Shown: positions 11,884 to 19,291, numbered from the stretch's first letter. The stretch is DNA of 56,605 nucleotides from Dehalococcoidia bacterium (GCA_009692665.1 SHYT01000002.1:1-56605), one strand, 5' to 3'. Numbers and translations are program-made. Notes: a model not told the origin generated them from the sequence alone.

Positions 11884-11946
11884 GTATACCTCAAAACATC
11901 ACAAAAAGTCCTCGTATACCGTAAGGCTGGCGACGAATTCTGTCAA
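11884..11946 (-). promoter_or_regulatory. Candidate promoter and operator of the Lrp-like gene
   Basis: Minus strand: consensus -35 TTGACA (11941-11946), then 17 bases to TACGGT (11918-11923). The palindrome GTATAC occurs at 11914-11919 and again at 11884-11889, exactly 30 bases (about three helical turns) apart, each as GGTATAC on the minus strand. Autoregulation is typical of Lrp-family genes; the site assignment is inference. Confidence 0.4.
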
Positions 11947-12025
11947 GCATTGATGAGGTGCGCAAAGCTCTTCGGATTACGTAACCGCCTCTGTTTTTGT
12001 AGGTAGCGCATCACAATAAAATTGG

Positions 12026-12826
12026 TTACTTTTCTGTGGCTGTTTTGCCTTGTCGAAACGTTTCCCAGAAATGGCGGCGGACTTCTTCCGGACCAACCGT
12101 ATCCTGCTGCACTAAAATATCGATTACCTGCTCCCGAGCCGAAAGTTCTTCGGCGAGCGCTTTGGAAGTGACGCCGAGACGAGTGGCCAAACGGCTTGCG
12201 GCTTCAGGCGTAGTGTCCGCGTTCCAGGCATCTCTACGTTGGTCAAATTCAACCAGTGGGTGCGTATCCGGCATCTGGTTTGGAGCATTGGCGGAGGTGA
12301 CCAGGTTAACCGACTGCACCCTGCGGATAGTGCCGCGCGGGCCTGCCCAGACTGTCAGCATGACTACAGCGTGCAGCAGACCGATGTGCAGCGGCGGGAC
12401 TGCGTTGGGTTCCTCTGCAAGCTCCGCGAGGACATCTTCGGCTTCAGGGGCGTGGAGTGTGCCGCCCAGGCAATAGCCTTGCGTTAGCGCACCGAACACC
12501 TTCGCGACCTTTCCGCCATCGCCGGAGAGGTAGGCGGGCAAGTGGTTGCTGAATTCGTTGACTAGGATGCCGGTGGTCGCCGGGTTAGTTTTCCCAAGCC
12601 ATTCAAAGCGCTCACTGTTGCCACGAGTCTGCACAATCTGCGTATCCGGCGGCCACAAGTCCGCGACGGCATGCAGCAGCGTGGACTTGCCGGCCTGGCG
12701 GGGCATAGCAGCCACGATGACATTACCCCGACGCGCCGCAATCGCCGAAAGGAGCGCTGCCGCGTGCGCGTCTAGGGTGTGGTTCTGCACCAGACCTGCG
12801 AGGGAGAACTCACCGATGGCCGACAC
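12026..12826 (-). CDS. PilT/GspE/VirB11-like P-loop ATPase
   Basis: 266 aa. The Walker A region is AAMPRQAGKSTLL near residue 40, keeping GKST but lacking the usual first glycine. Further on, TGILVNEFSNHLPAYLS aligns with the Walker B region of secretion ATPases, and GGTLHAPEAEDVLAEL closely matches their His-box GTLHTNSA. These point to the type II/IV secretion-pilus ATPase superfamily, but the protein is short and no pilus or secretion gene is nearby. GTG at 12826 is the only start before the upstream stop; the gene begins 24 bases after the VWA gene, so the two are probably co-transcribed. Function unknown; a partner of the VWA protein is plausible. Confidence 0.72.
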   Translation of the reverse strand: MSAIGEFSLAGLVQNHTLDAHAAALLSAIAARRGNVIVAAMPRQAGKSTLLHAVADLWPPDTQIVQTRGNSERFEWLGKTNPATTGILVNEFSNHLPAYLSGDGGKVAKVFGALTQGYCLGGTLHAPEAEDVLAELAEEPNAVPPLHIGLLHAVVMLTVWAGPRGTIRRVQSVNLVTSANAPNQMPDTHPLVEFDQRRDAWNADTTPEAASRLATRLGVTSKALAEELSAREQVIDILVQQDTVGPEEVRRHFWETFRQGKTATEK

Positions 12827-12850
12827 GGATTCCTCGCACGTACCGCATGG

Positions 12851-14956
12851 CTAGGCACTCAGACGCTTTCTGTGGTTCTTCAGATAGTCCACCAACACGT
12901 ATTGGCCCAAGGAATCCGGAGTGCTGTAGAAGGCACGGCCATGGTTGATCTTGGTGAGCTTGTCCACAAAGTCCATAAGCTCGTAGTTATTCTCAAGCAT
13001 GAACGTGTTGATGGTGATGTTCTCCGCAGTGCAGCGACGGACCTCTTTGAGCGTTTGCTGGATGGTCTTGAAGCTAGGCGGATAGCTGAAATACGCGCGG
13101 GTCCCTTCCAGGTGGGAGGTTGGCTCACCATCGGTGATAAGGATGATCTGGCGCGTGGCCTCACGATGGTTGCTGAGCAGCTTGCGTGCAAGCATGAGCG
13201 CGTGGTGAATGTTGGTGCCGGAGACCCATGCGTTCCAACTGACACTGGGGATGTCCTCCGGCTTGATCTCAAGCGCGTAGTCAGAGAAGCCAACGATGTA
13301 CAGCTCGTCACGGGCGAAGTTGGCGTTGATGAGCGCTTGCAGGGCGAGCGTCACCTTCTTGGCCGCCTGGAAGCTGCCATACATGCCCATGGAACGGCTC
13401 TGGTCAAGAAGAATCGCCGTGGCCGTTGGCGTGATGGTCTCGGTCACGTTGATTTCGAAATCTTTGGGCGACAGGCGGACCGGCTTGCCCGCGCCGGAGC
13501 GAAGCACACCGTTGAAGACTGTCCGTTCCAGGGCGATGTCAAAGTTATCGCCAAAGGTGAAGGGGCGAGTCTGACCAGTGATTTCGCCACCGGAGCCGGG
13601 CGGCGTGATATTGTGACGACCGGTACGCTCTTTGCGCAGCTCTTGGAAGACTTCTTTGAGCGCGTTCTGCCCAATCTTACGGACACCGCGCGCGGTGAGC
13701 TCCAGCTTATCGCCCTTGCGGACGATGTAGCCGGCCTCCTCTAGCTCCTTGGTGAGCTGGCGGAGCTGTTGCGCATTAGCGCGGGCGTCTTCGCCCATGA
13801 GGTCTGACACTTCGTCAAGGTCAATGCCTTCAGCATCGCCACGCTGGCTGGCCTGGCGGAGCTGCTCCTCCAGGTCGTCCATACGCTGAAGCTGTTGCAT
13901 CATCTCACTGGCCTGGCCAAGATTAAGGCTCTCTTGGCCGGAGAAGTCATACTCCCTGGTCATGTCATCAATGGGAAGCATTTGTTCCATACGGCTGGCG
14001 AGCTCTTCCATCTCAGCGCGGGTCTCCGGGTCTAGCGACGACTCCATGGCTTCACGAAGCTCACGGCGCTCAGCGGGCGACATGGACTGGAGCAGTGCAC
14101 GAGAATTGAGCATTTGCTGGGCCATTTGCTCCATGAGCTCTTCAAAAGACTCCGGCGGGTTTTCGCCGAACATGTCGCCGAACTTCTCGTTGAACTTGTT
14201 GAAGTCCGGCTTCCCGCCATTCTGCTTCTCGGCCATCATCTTGTTGATTTCATGGAGCATTTCACGCAGGCGCTGGCGCTGTTCCGGTGTTATCTGCTGG
14301 AGGCCCTGGCGGACGTTGTTGAGCATGGACTTCATCATCTGGGCTTTGAGCATGTCCTGGAGCTCCTTGAATTTGCGGGCCGCTTCAGGGTCCATGAAAT
14401 CGTAGTTGGAGAGCTCATTGACGGCGCCGGGGACGCTCTTGGGCAAGCTGTCCAGCTTTTGCTTGGACTTTGCGGCGCGGTCCTGCATCTGTTTAAGGAG
14501 TTGTTCCAGGTTGGGCGTGCGACTGCCTTGCCCGCGCTGGCTGCCCTGGCCAGACTTATTCGGCTGGCCTTGCTGACCATCCTGGCCGTCCTGACCGTCT
14601 TGCCCCTCTTGGCCTTGCTGGTCTTGCCCAGACTGGCTGCCCTGGTTGCTGGGGTCGCTGGGGTTATTGGCATTTTGCTGGTCGCCCATCTTTTGCTGGG
14701 CATCTTGGAGACGCTTGTCGATGCCCTGGCGCTCGGTATCGAGGATGTCCTGGAGGCGCTTGCGGAGATCGTCCATGACGGAGTCCAGGTTGAAGCGCTT
14801 GAGCTGCTGTTCCCGCTGCTGCCGGAGGCGGTCCATCAACTCCCTAACGCCCATGATGCGCTGGCCGTCCTGATTCCGGAGGCCGTTGCGCATGATCTCG
14901 CGCATGGCGCGTTTGACGTCGCCGTCCTTGACGAGCTCTTTGCTGAGCTCATCCAT
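12851..14956 (-). CDS. VWA-domain protein with Gln-rich linker (true start probably upstream near 15019)
   Basis: At least 701 aa. A helical N-terminal part is followed by a very Gln/Gly-rich linker (repeated GQDGQDGQDGQQGQ), a long Met-, Gln- and Glu-rich helical middle, and a C-terminal von Willebrand A domain. The metal site looks intact: DQSRS near residue 516, then the Thr in SGTNIHHAL and the Asp in ITDGEPTSH. Resembles magnesium-chelatase-subunit-D-like VWA proteins that work with AAA+ partners. The first ATG is at 14956, but protein-like coding continues upstream in frame (IYRYGRWDGTQEVFAPDHHQ) to about 15019 with no ATG, GTG or TTG before a stop at 15095-15097. A GGGGAAGGGAAGG ribosome-site-like string lies just before that region. 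A rare start codon or a sequence error would explain it. Confidence 0.85.
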   Translation of the reverse strand: MDELSKELVKDGDVKRAMREIMRNGLRNQDGQRIMGVRELMDRLRQQREQQLKRFNLDSVMDDLRKRLQDILDTERQGIDKRLQDAQQKMGDQQNANNPSDPSNQGSQSGQDQQGQEGQDGQDGQDGQQGQPNKSGQGSQRGQGSRTPNLEQLLKQMQDRAAKSKQKLDSLPKSVPGAVNELSNYDFMDPEAARKFKELQDMLKAQMMKSMLNNVRQGLQQITPEQRQRLREMLHEINKMMAEKQNGGKPDFNKFNEKFGDMFGENPPESFEELMEQMAQQMLNSRALLQSMSPAERRELREAMESSLDPETRAEMEELASRMEQMLPIDDMTREYDFSGQESLNLGQASEMMQQLQRMDDLEEQLRQASQRGDAEGIDLDEVSDLMGEDARANAQQLRQLTKELEEAGYIVRKGDKLELTARGVRKIGQNALKEVFQELRKERTGRHNITPPGSGGEITGQTRPFTFGDNFDIALERTVFNGVLRSGAGKPVRLSPKDFEINVTETITPTATAILLDQSRSMGMYGSFQAAKKVTLALQALINANFARDELYIVGFSDYALEIKPEDIPSVSWNAWVSGTNIHHALMLARKLLSNHREATRQIILITDGEPTSHLEGTRAYFSYPPSFKTIQQTLKEVRRCTAENITINTFMLENNYELMDFVDKLTKINHGRAFYSTPDSLGQYVLVDYLKNHRKRLSA

Positions 14957-15019
14957 GAGCTGATGGTGGTCAGGGGCAAAGACTTCCTGGGTGCCGTCCC
15001 AGCGCCCGTAGCGGTATAT

Positions 15020-15828
15020 GGTCGTGGCGACCTTCCCTTCCCCTGACAGCCGAGCACGAAGCTCGACACAGCTTTGGGTGCGATTGAGCCCATGCTAGCA
15101 CGGGGCCTCTGAGGTGGCAAACGACGGTTTCCGCTGTAACCCTGGTTGGGCGCGGCGAAGATGTGCGTATTGTGCAACAACTGGGCAGCGTAGGACCAGA
15201 TGGGGGATGGGTGACAGGATGCGCCGCTCCCTGCTTGGCGAGCAGTGTGGAACGACCGAGCAACAAAAGCGGGAGTTGCAGGCGAGCCGTTCCCGGCTGC
15301 GATGGTTCTGGCAGTGCTTACTAGGCGCTGTATCTCAGGGTCTGGGTGTGTATTGGCCATACGGGTGCTCCTTGGCTCAACTTGCTTCGACTCTTCCTGC
15401 TTGGCTCCCTGCTGTCGGCAGTGGGTACTACTCAGGACGATGTGCAGCACAACTTCGCCCACCCAGGCGAGCTTCGGCTTATATGCTGATCGGATGACTT
15501 GATGTATGCGCAGTCCATACGTCTATGATGTATATTAAGGGAGGTTGGCGCAAGCTTACTGTGTCATTGGGGAGGGAGGGGCGAGCTGAGCATGCCCTGA
15601 GGGGGACGTTGGTTGCAAACTGTGTGGGAGGCAGACGCGAGGGAAGGGGGGACGGCCCCGCCGTTCCGCACCACCAACCCCTCTCTACCTCTCTCCCCCA
15701 AAAGGAGAGAGGTTCCCCGCAGCAGTACCCCAGGTTGAGGAGAGGGACTTGCGGTGGCTTGCGTTGTGGGGGGTCGGGGCGGGTGGTAGAGTGCGTGGGT
15801 TGCTGAGCTATCGCATTAGGAGACGGGT
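15020..15828. other. Gene-free stretch upstream of apt and the VWA gene
   Basis: Apart from the probable N-terminal extension of the VWA gene, I see no gene in these roughly 800 bases. It holds the dispersed repeat at 15673-15750 and a weak promoter-like pair (TTGATG near 15499, TATGAT near 15524) on the plus strand. The remaining open frames are low-quality and overlap each other on both strands. Confidence 0.45.
15673..15750. repeat. Dispersed repeat upstream of apt
   Basis: CCTCTCTCC (15688-15696) and GGAGAGAGG (15704-15712) form an inverted pair around CCCAAAA, followed by TTCCCCGCAGCAG and TTGAGGAGAGGG. Layout resembles the repeats embedded in mfd. Confidence 0.55.
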
Positions 15829-16341
15829 ATGGAACTGGGGCAGTTTGTTCGGGATGTGGCGGATTTTCCGCAGAAGGGGATTCTTTTTAAGGATATTACG
15901 CCGCTATTGGGGGACGCGGGGGCGTTCCGGCAGGCGGTGGGGGCTATGGCGGAGCCGTGGCGGGGCCAGCGCATTGGGGCGGTGGTGGCGATTGAGGCTC
16001 GGGGGTACATTTTGGGGGCGCCGATGGCGCTGGAGCTGGGGGCCGGGTTTGTGCCGGTGCGGAAGGTGGGGAAGCTGCCGTCGAAGACGTACCGGGTGGA
16101 GTACGCGCTGGAGTACGGGTCGAGCGTGATTGAGATGCACGTGGACGCGGTGACGGCGGGGCAGCGGGTGCTGATTGTGGATGATGTGCTGGCGACGGGC
16201 GGGACGCTGGCGGCGTGTGTGAAGCTGCTGTCGCAGGCGAGGGCGCACGTGGTGGGGGCGAGTATGTTGATTGAGCTATCGGCGCTTGGGGGGTGGAAGG
16301 CGGTGCCGGGGATGGATGTGCGGGCGGTGCTCAAGTATTGA
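15829..16341 (+). CDS. apt: Adenine phosphoribosyltransferase
   Basis: Salvages adenine to AMP using PRPP. 170 aa, full length. Signature features: DFPQKGILFKDITPLL near the N-terminus, IEARGYILGAP, RKVGKLPSKTYRVEY and the PRPP loop VLIVDDVLATGGTL. ATG at 15829 follows AGGAG six bases upstream. Monocistronic as far as can be seen; the next locus starts from its own promoter-like site. The gene is strongly G-biased at third positions on the coding strand compared with its flanks. Confidence 0.96.
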   Translation: MELGQFVRDVADFPQKGILFKDITPLLGDAGAFRQAVGAMAEPWRGQRIGAVVAIEARGYILGAPMALELGAGFVPVRKVGKLPSKTYRVEYALEYGSSVIEMHVDAVTAGQRVLIVDDVLATGGTLAACVKLLSQARAHVVGASMLIELSALGGWKAVPGMDVRAVLKY

Positions 16342-16353
16342 TGCTGCTTCACC

Positions 16354-16382
16354 TTGCGAAGGCGTATCATATTTGATACGGT
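16354..16382 (+). promoter_or_regulatory. Promoter with embedded inverted-repeat operator
   Basis: TTGCGA (16354-16359) and TACGGT (16377-16382) are 17 bases apart. The spacer and -10 carry a perfect inverted repeat, CGTATCA-tatt-TGATACG (16363-16380). That arrangement fits autorepression by the HTH protein encoded just downstream. Confidence 0.5.
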
Positions 16383-16403
16383 CTATGTACCGGAGATTTG
16401 ACC

Positions 16404-16598
16404 GTGACCCGTAGGCGAGTTGGCGGATTTGTCTTCGTTACCTAATAAGGGTGATCATGCACCTCTCCATGTCCACATCTATGAAGGCCGGACGCAAATT
16501 GGCCGGTGGGATATACGGGGCAAAGGCCGCTCGACGATTTTGAAGTGACTGCCCTCTTGCTGAAGGCGTTGGTTCGGGCCGGGTATTTGGAGGAATAA
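16404..16598 (+). pseudogene. DUF4160-like gene broken by two frameshifts
   Basis: Three overlapping frames together encode one DUF4160-like small protein: GTG at 16404 gives TRRRVGGFVFVT and stops at 16443-16445. The next frame gives NKGDHAPLHVHIYEGRTQIG then RWDIRGKGR; a third gives PLDDFEVTALLLKALVRAGY and LEE, ending with TAA at 16596-16598, three bases before the next ATG. The His-rich DHAPLHVHIYEG block is the diagnostic part. DUF4160 genes are often paired with DUF2442 genes in toxin-antitoxin-like loci. Either the gene has decayed, or two indel errors are present in the assembly. Family assignment is from remembered consensus only. Confidence 0.6.
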
Positions 16599-16601
16599 GG
16601 G

Positions 16602-17147
16602 ATGGCGACTGCACGATCAATTAAAGAGAACCGTGCGGAACAAGCGACGCGGGCGGAATTCCCTAGCATTCTTGGTGTTGCGTTTATCCCATCGGGACGT
16701 GCTCTTTTGGTTCTTATGGGCAACAAGGGCGGCACGCGTGAATACCCGCTGTACATGGATGACCTGCCCGATGCATCCGCCTCGGGCATTCGGACTTGCC
16801 GCATATCGCCGCTTAAAGACTATCTGAACGTGACACAGCAGTCAGGCAATGTCGTGGAGATACCGTGGGACGTTGTGTTGTATCACGCTGAGCCGGACTA
16901 TCCCTACTTCAAGGGCCGTTCAACCCAGCAACGCGACGAACAGGAACTTGCATCGTCTATTGGCACGCGGGTGCAGGCGTTGCGCAAGGAGCGAGGCATG
17001 ACGGTGACGGCGCTGGCTGAGGCAGCAGGTATGGAGCGGCCGAACTTGAGCCGTCTGGAACACGGGAAGCATGCGCCGAGTTTGGAGACGCTGGAGCGAG
17101 TGGCGAAGGGGTTGGGGATGACGGTGGCGGAGTTGGTAGGCGCCTAA
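16602..17147 (+). CDS. DUF2442-like protein fused to an XRE helix-turn-helix
   Basis: 181 aa. The N-terminal half (about residues 18-105: PSILGVAFIPSGRALLVLMG, then CRISPLKDYLNVTQQSGN, EIPWDVVLYHAEPDYPYF) resembles DUF2442-type beta-rich domains. The C-terminal 60 residues are a Cro/C1-type HTH (TRVQALRKERGMTVTALAEA, then ERPNLSRLEHGKHAPSLETL). ATG at 16602 has GGAGG at a good distance, inside the end of the broken DUF4160-like gene. Such pairs act as antitoxin-like regulators; here the first gene is disrupted, so this may be an orphan antitoxin or regulator. The inverted repeat at 16363-16380 is its likely binding site. Confidence 0.8.
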   Translation: MATARSIKENRAEQATRAEFPSILGVAFIPSGRALLVLMGNKGGTREYPLYMDDLPDASASGIRTCRISPLKDYLNVTQQSGNVVEIPWDVVLYHAEPDYPYFKGRSTQQRDEQELASSIGTRVQALRKERGMTVTALAEAAGMERPNLSRLEHGKHAPSLETLERVAKGLGMTVAELVGA

Positions 17148-17168
17148 TAGCAATAGGCCTGGGCACGG

Positions 17169-17232
17169 ATTCTTCGCTGCGCCCTTCGGCTCCGCCCAGG
17201 GCTTTCGGCTGCGGCTTTGCTCAGAATGACAA
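17169..17232. repeat. GAATGACA-type dispersed repeat
   Basis: ATTCTTCGCTGCGCCCTTCG and then CTTTGCTCAGAATGACAAC. Similar strings recur at 17930-17958, 19151-19182 and 31611-31643. All are intergenic. Confidence 0.55.
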
Positions 17233-17238
17233 CGGCGC

Positions 17239-17676
17239 CTAGGGGCGGGAGAGTTTGTCTGAGTGGCGGGTGAGGCGGTGGCGGGCGAGGAGATCGGCGA
17301 TGGCTTGTTGGACTTTGGGGTCGCCGTGGCGGCGGAATTTGCCCATGATTTTGCTGGTGGTGCGCGGCTCGGAGCAGTAGTCCCAGATTTCTTCTGCAAG
17401 CTCGTTTTCGAGGGACGGCAGCGATTGCTTGGGAGTGACAACGGTATGGCCGGGGTTGGCGTCGAGGTGCTCGCCGGTCTGGTAGGTGAGGTAGGCGGAG
17501 CAGCCGTTCAGATAGGTGCGGAGGCGTGTGCGAATGACGCCGCCCTGGCCGGTGGAGCCGTAGCCGTGGACGACGTCCACAACCTGGCGGGCAGAGCGAG
17601 TGAAGGTCTTGTTGTAGGCCTCGATGAAGTCGGCTTTGGCTTCGGCCCAGGTCTTGCCGTGGACGTCTAGTTTCAT
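17239..17676 (-). CDS. Smr-domain protein
   Basis: 145 aa from the ATG at 17676. The first 60 residues form a MutS2-type Smr domain: KLDVHGKTWAEAKADFIEAY (LDxHG motif), QVVDVVHGYGSTGQG (HGxGxG), then RLRTYLNGC. Smr domains nick or cleave nucleic acids. The rest (LENELAEEIWDYCSEPRTTS, FRRHGDPKVQQAIADLLARH) is a helical extension I do not recognise. The frame is open upstream to 17811 but that part looks like translated repeat and has no ribosome site, so the ATG is preferred. No clear Shine-Dalgarno precedes the ATG. Stand-alone Smr protein; target unknown. Confidence 0.72.
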   Translation of the reverse strand: MKLDVHGKTWAEAKADFIEAYNKTFTRSARQVVDVVHGYGSTGQGGVIRTRLRTYLNGCSAYLTYQTGEHLDANPGHTVVTPKQSLPSLENELAEEIWDYCSEPRTTSKIMGKFRRHGDPKVQQAIADLLARHRLTRHSDKLSRP

Positions 17677-17811
17677 GCGGACGATGTCCCAACTATTGAT
17701 GATTAGGTAGTGTGTTAGAGATTTGCCTCGCGGTGGTCGAAACAAGCCTCGACTCCTTTCCGCAGCTCCCTGCCACCCCCTCCCCTTCGACTCCGCCCTA
17801 CCTGGGGCCAT

Positions 17812-17848
17812 GTCGGGTAATACCCTACTGTTTGCAGTCGGGTAATAC
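17812..17848. repeat. Short direct repeat GTCGGGTAATAC
   Basis: Two exact 12-base copies start 25 bases apart. The reverse complement resembles the string TAATACCCGACTGT near 7648. Confidence 0.5.
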
Positions 17849-17866
17849 TCAGGGCTGCGACCTTGG

Positions 17867-17889
17867 TCCCTCCCCCAAAGAGGGAGGGA
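17867..17889. repeat. Inverted repeat of the CCCTCCC/GGGAGGG type
   Basis: TCCCTCCC, CCAAAGA and GGGAGGGA; a short member of the family embedded in mfd, preceded by the same GCTGCGACC string in inverted sense. Confidence 0.5.
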
Positions 17890-17929
17890 AGTTTATTTAT
17901 TTAGTTCTTCGATTGCGTCCACCCCATAG

Positions 17930-17958
17930 TTCCTCTGCTGCTTCGCTCGGAATGACAA
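17930..17958. repeat. GAATGACA-type dispersed repeat
   Basis: GTTCCTCTGCTGCTTCGCTC followed by GGAATGACAA. Confidence 0.55.
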
Positions 17959-18189
17959 TTGGGGGGCACTACTGCTGCGAGCGGCGTGCAGACGGCACCG
18001 CCACGAACACTACGCCCGCTATGGCGAGACGAGCACGCCCAGTTACGGCCAAGGACTAGCTTCCTGTGCGGCTCATACAGGTATGAGCGGGCAATGCGGT
18101 TGCGGTGATGATATGAAGGCTGCGGCGCGGACGTCAAGGCAGCGCTGTACTGCTGGCGCCCGCGCCGCACCAAAATGCCTGGACAATTG

Positions 18190-18900
18190 TTAGCCGAGGG
18201 AGGTAAGGATTTCTGCGATGGGCTTTTGGGCGCAGGTGAAGATAGGGGTGTCGCGGAGGGTGAAGGGGCGGGCTTTGGATTCGCGCAGCTCCATGACGAG
18301 CTCCAGGAAGTCGGAGAGGCTGGTGGTCTCGAAGGAGACGACGTGCTCCTGGTCATCGATGCCGAAGGAGTAGGTGGTGTTGTTGCGGACAGACGGGTAC
18401 TTGTGGCCGATCTCGAAGTGCTGGTTCATCATGCCCTGGCGCTCGGCCTGGGGGAGCTGGTACCAGTCGTTGGTCTTCACGAAGGGGTACACGATGAGGT
18501 AAGGGTATTGCTTGGTGGGCGGGATGATGCGGGTGCGTTCTGGGCCGACGCGCTGGCTGGAGTCCATGTAGGGTGACTTGCGGGTGAGGGCCAGGTAGGC
18601 GTAGGTGGTCTTGAGGTAGGGCGCCAACGCGGTGCGGTTAATTTGGGCGGCGAATTCCTGGATGGGCTCAAGCTCCCAGGAGAGGAGCCATAGCATGAAG
18701 TCCGTGTCAGCGCGGATGCCGACGGTGCTGTAGGAGCGAAGTGAAAGGGTTTTGCCGAACTCTTCGCAGACAGCCTGGAACTGGCGCTTGCCGTTTTCGC
18801 GCTCCCGCTCCGGAAGGGCGCGCCATGCGGGGTCGAGTTGGTAGAAGTTGTATTTGACGAGCTGGCGTCGCTGTTCTGGCTGCGCGGGTTGGGTGGTCAT
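18190..18900 (-). CDS. hemQ: Chlorite-dismutase-family heme protein (HemQ-like)
   Basis: 236 aa, the usual length of HemQ (coproheme decarboxylase), which makes heme b from coproheme in the last step of the coproporphyrin-dependent pathway. Family features: VKYNFYQLDPAWRALP, the middle RADTDFMLWLLSWELEPIQE, and the C-terminal half with YPYLIVYPFVKTNDWYQLP, MMNQHFEIGHKYPSVRN (candidate axial histidine) and SFGIDDQEHVVSFETTS. Most bacterial members outside perchlorate reducers are HemQ, so that role is inferred; chlorite dismutation is less likely. No other heme gene lies in the window. ATG at 18900 is followed by an unstructured, Gln-rich start. Confidence 0.85.
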   Translation of the reverse strand: MTTQPAQPEQRRQLVKYNFYQLDPAWRALPERERENGKRQFQAVCEEFGKTLSLRSYSTVGIRADTDFMLWLLSWELEPIQEFAAQINRTALAPYLKTTYAYLALTRKSPYMDSSQRVGPERTRIIPPTKQYPYLIVYPFVKTNDWYQLPQAERQGMMNQHFEIGHKYPSVRNNTTYSFGIDDQEHVVSFETTSLSDFLELVMELRESKARPFTLRDTPIFTCAQKPIAEILTSLG

Positions 18901-18925
18901 GGGAGACTCCTGGCAGGAATAGTAC

Positions 18926-19071
18926 TAGCTCATGATAGCAGTGGCGAGTGGCCGGCGGTGGTTGGAGCGCTAGCGGCGGCGCTGGTGGAACTGGCGCCGG
19001 TGCCGGTGGACAATAACTTCACGGTGCCGCTAGCGTCGGCAGGGGTGATGGCGGTGGTATGGATGGGGTGA
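18926..19071 (+). pseudogene. C-terminal remnant resembling a dolichol/phytol-kinase-type membrane protein
   Basis: The frame ending at the TGA 19069-19071 reads SSGEWPAVVGALAAALVEL, then APVPVDNNFTVPLASAGVM and AVVWMG. The run of a small hydrophobic helix, the (L)PLPxDDNLTVPL-like segment and a final helix match what I remember of the C-terminus of SEC59/phytol-kinase and related cytidylyltransferase membrane proteins. Upstream the frame runs into antisense hemQ, so the rest of the gene is missing. No start codon or ribosome site belongs to it. Probably a deletion scar; family assignment is tentative. Confidence 0.45.
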
Positions 19072-19150
19072 GCGCATTGCCGAAGGCAAATGTAGCTTGC
19101 GTAAATCCTAGGGGCGCGGCACAATGCGCTCCTTAAGGAGAATAGGCAGA

Positions 19151-19182
19151 CCCGAATCTTCGCTCCGGCTCAGAATGACAAC
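19151..19182. repeat. GAATGACA-type dispersed repeat
   Basis: CCCGAATCTTCGCTCCGGCT followed by CAGAATGACAAC. Confidence 0.55.
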
Positions 19183-19220
19183 ACAGTCGATGCGCGTGGA
19201 GATAGACGGGTGCACGTGCC

Positions 19221-19249
19221 TTGCTAGGCTCTAGTGCAAGGGGTACAAT
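19221..19249 (+). promoter_or_regulatory. Candidate promoter of the coaE-CbbQ-Nudix-CbbO operon
   Basis: TTGCTA (19221-19226), 17-base spacer, TACAAT (19244-19249); five of six -10 and four of six -35 bases match sigma-70 consensus. Start predicted near 19256, 36 bases before the coaE ATG. Confidence 0.55.
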
Positions 19250-19291
19250 GGCCCATGCTGCGGTCTGCACACGCGACACGAGGATGGGCAG

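Larger units (their letters stand above)
17677..18189. other. Repeat-rich gene-free stretch
   Basis: About 510 bases between the Smr gene start and the hemQ stop. It holds a direct repeat (GTCGGGTAATAC at 17812-17823 and 17837-17848), an inverted repeat TCCCTCCC-GGGAGGGA (17867-17889), and a GAATGACA-type repeat (17930-17958). The part from 17960 to 18180 has no repeat and no gene that I recognise. Confidence 0.5.
18901..19291. other. hemQ-coaE divergent intergenic region
   Basis: 391 bases. It contains a membrane-kinase-like remnant (18926-19071), a GAATGACA-type repeat (19151-19182) and a good promoter for coaE (19221-19249). I see nothing else. Confidence 0.55.

Noticed and set aside
14836-15462. 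208-codon minus-strand frame upstream of the VWA gene
   Set aside because: It overlaps the VWA gene in a different frame, and its composition is that of random GC-rich DNA.
17677-17811. N-terminal extension of the Smr gene to 17811
   Set aside because: The extra residues come from repeat-like DNA, and no start with a ribosome site exists there; the ATG at 17676 directly precedes the Smr domain.
17712-18059. 115-codon open frame in the repeat-rich stretch upstream of the Smr gene
   Set aside because: Its translation consists of the local repeats read as protein, and it has no ribosome site or recognisable motif.
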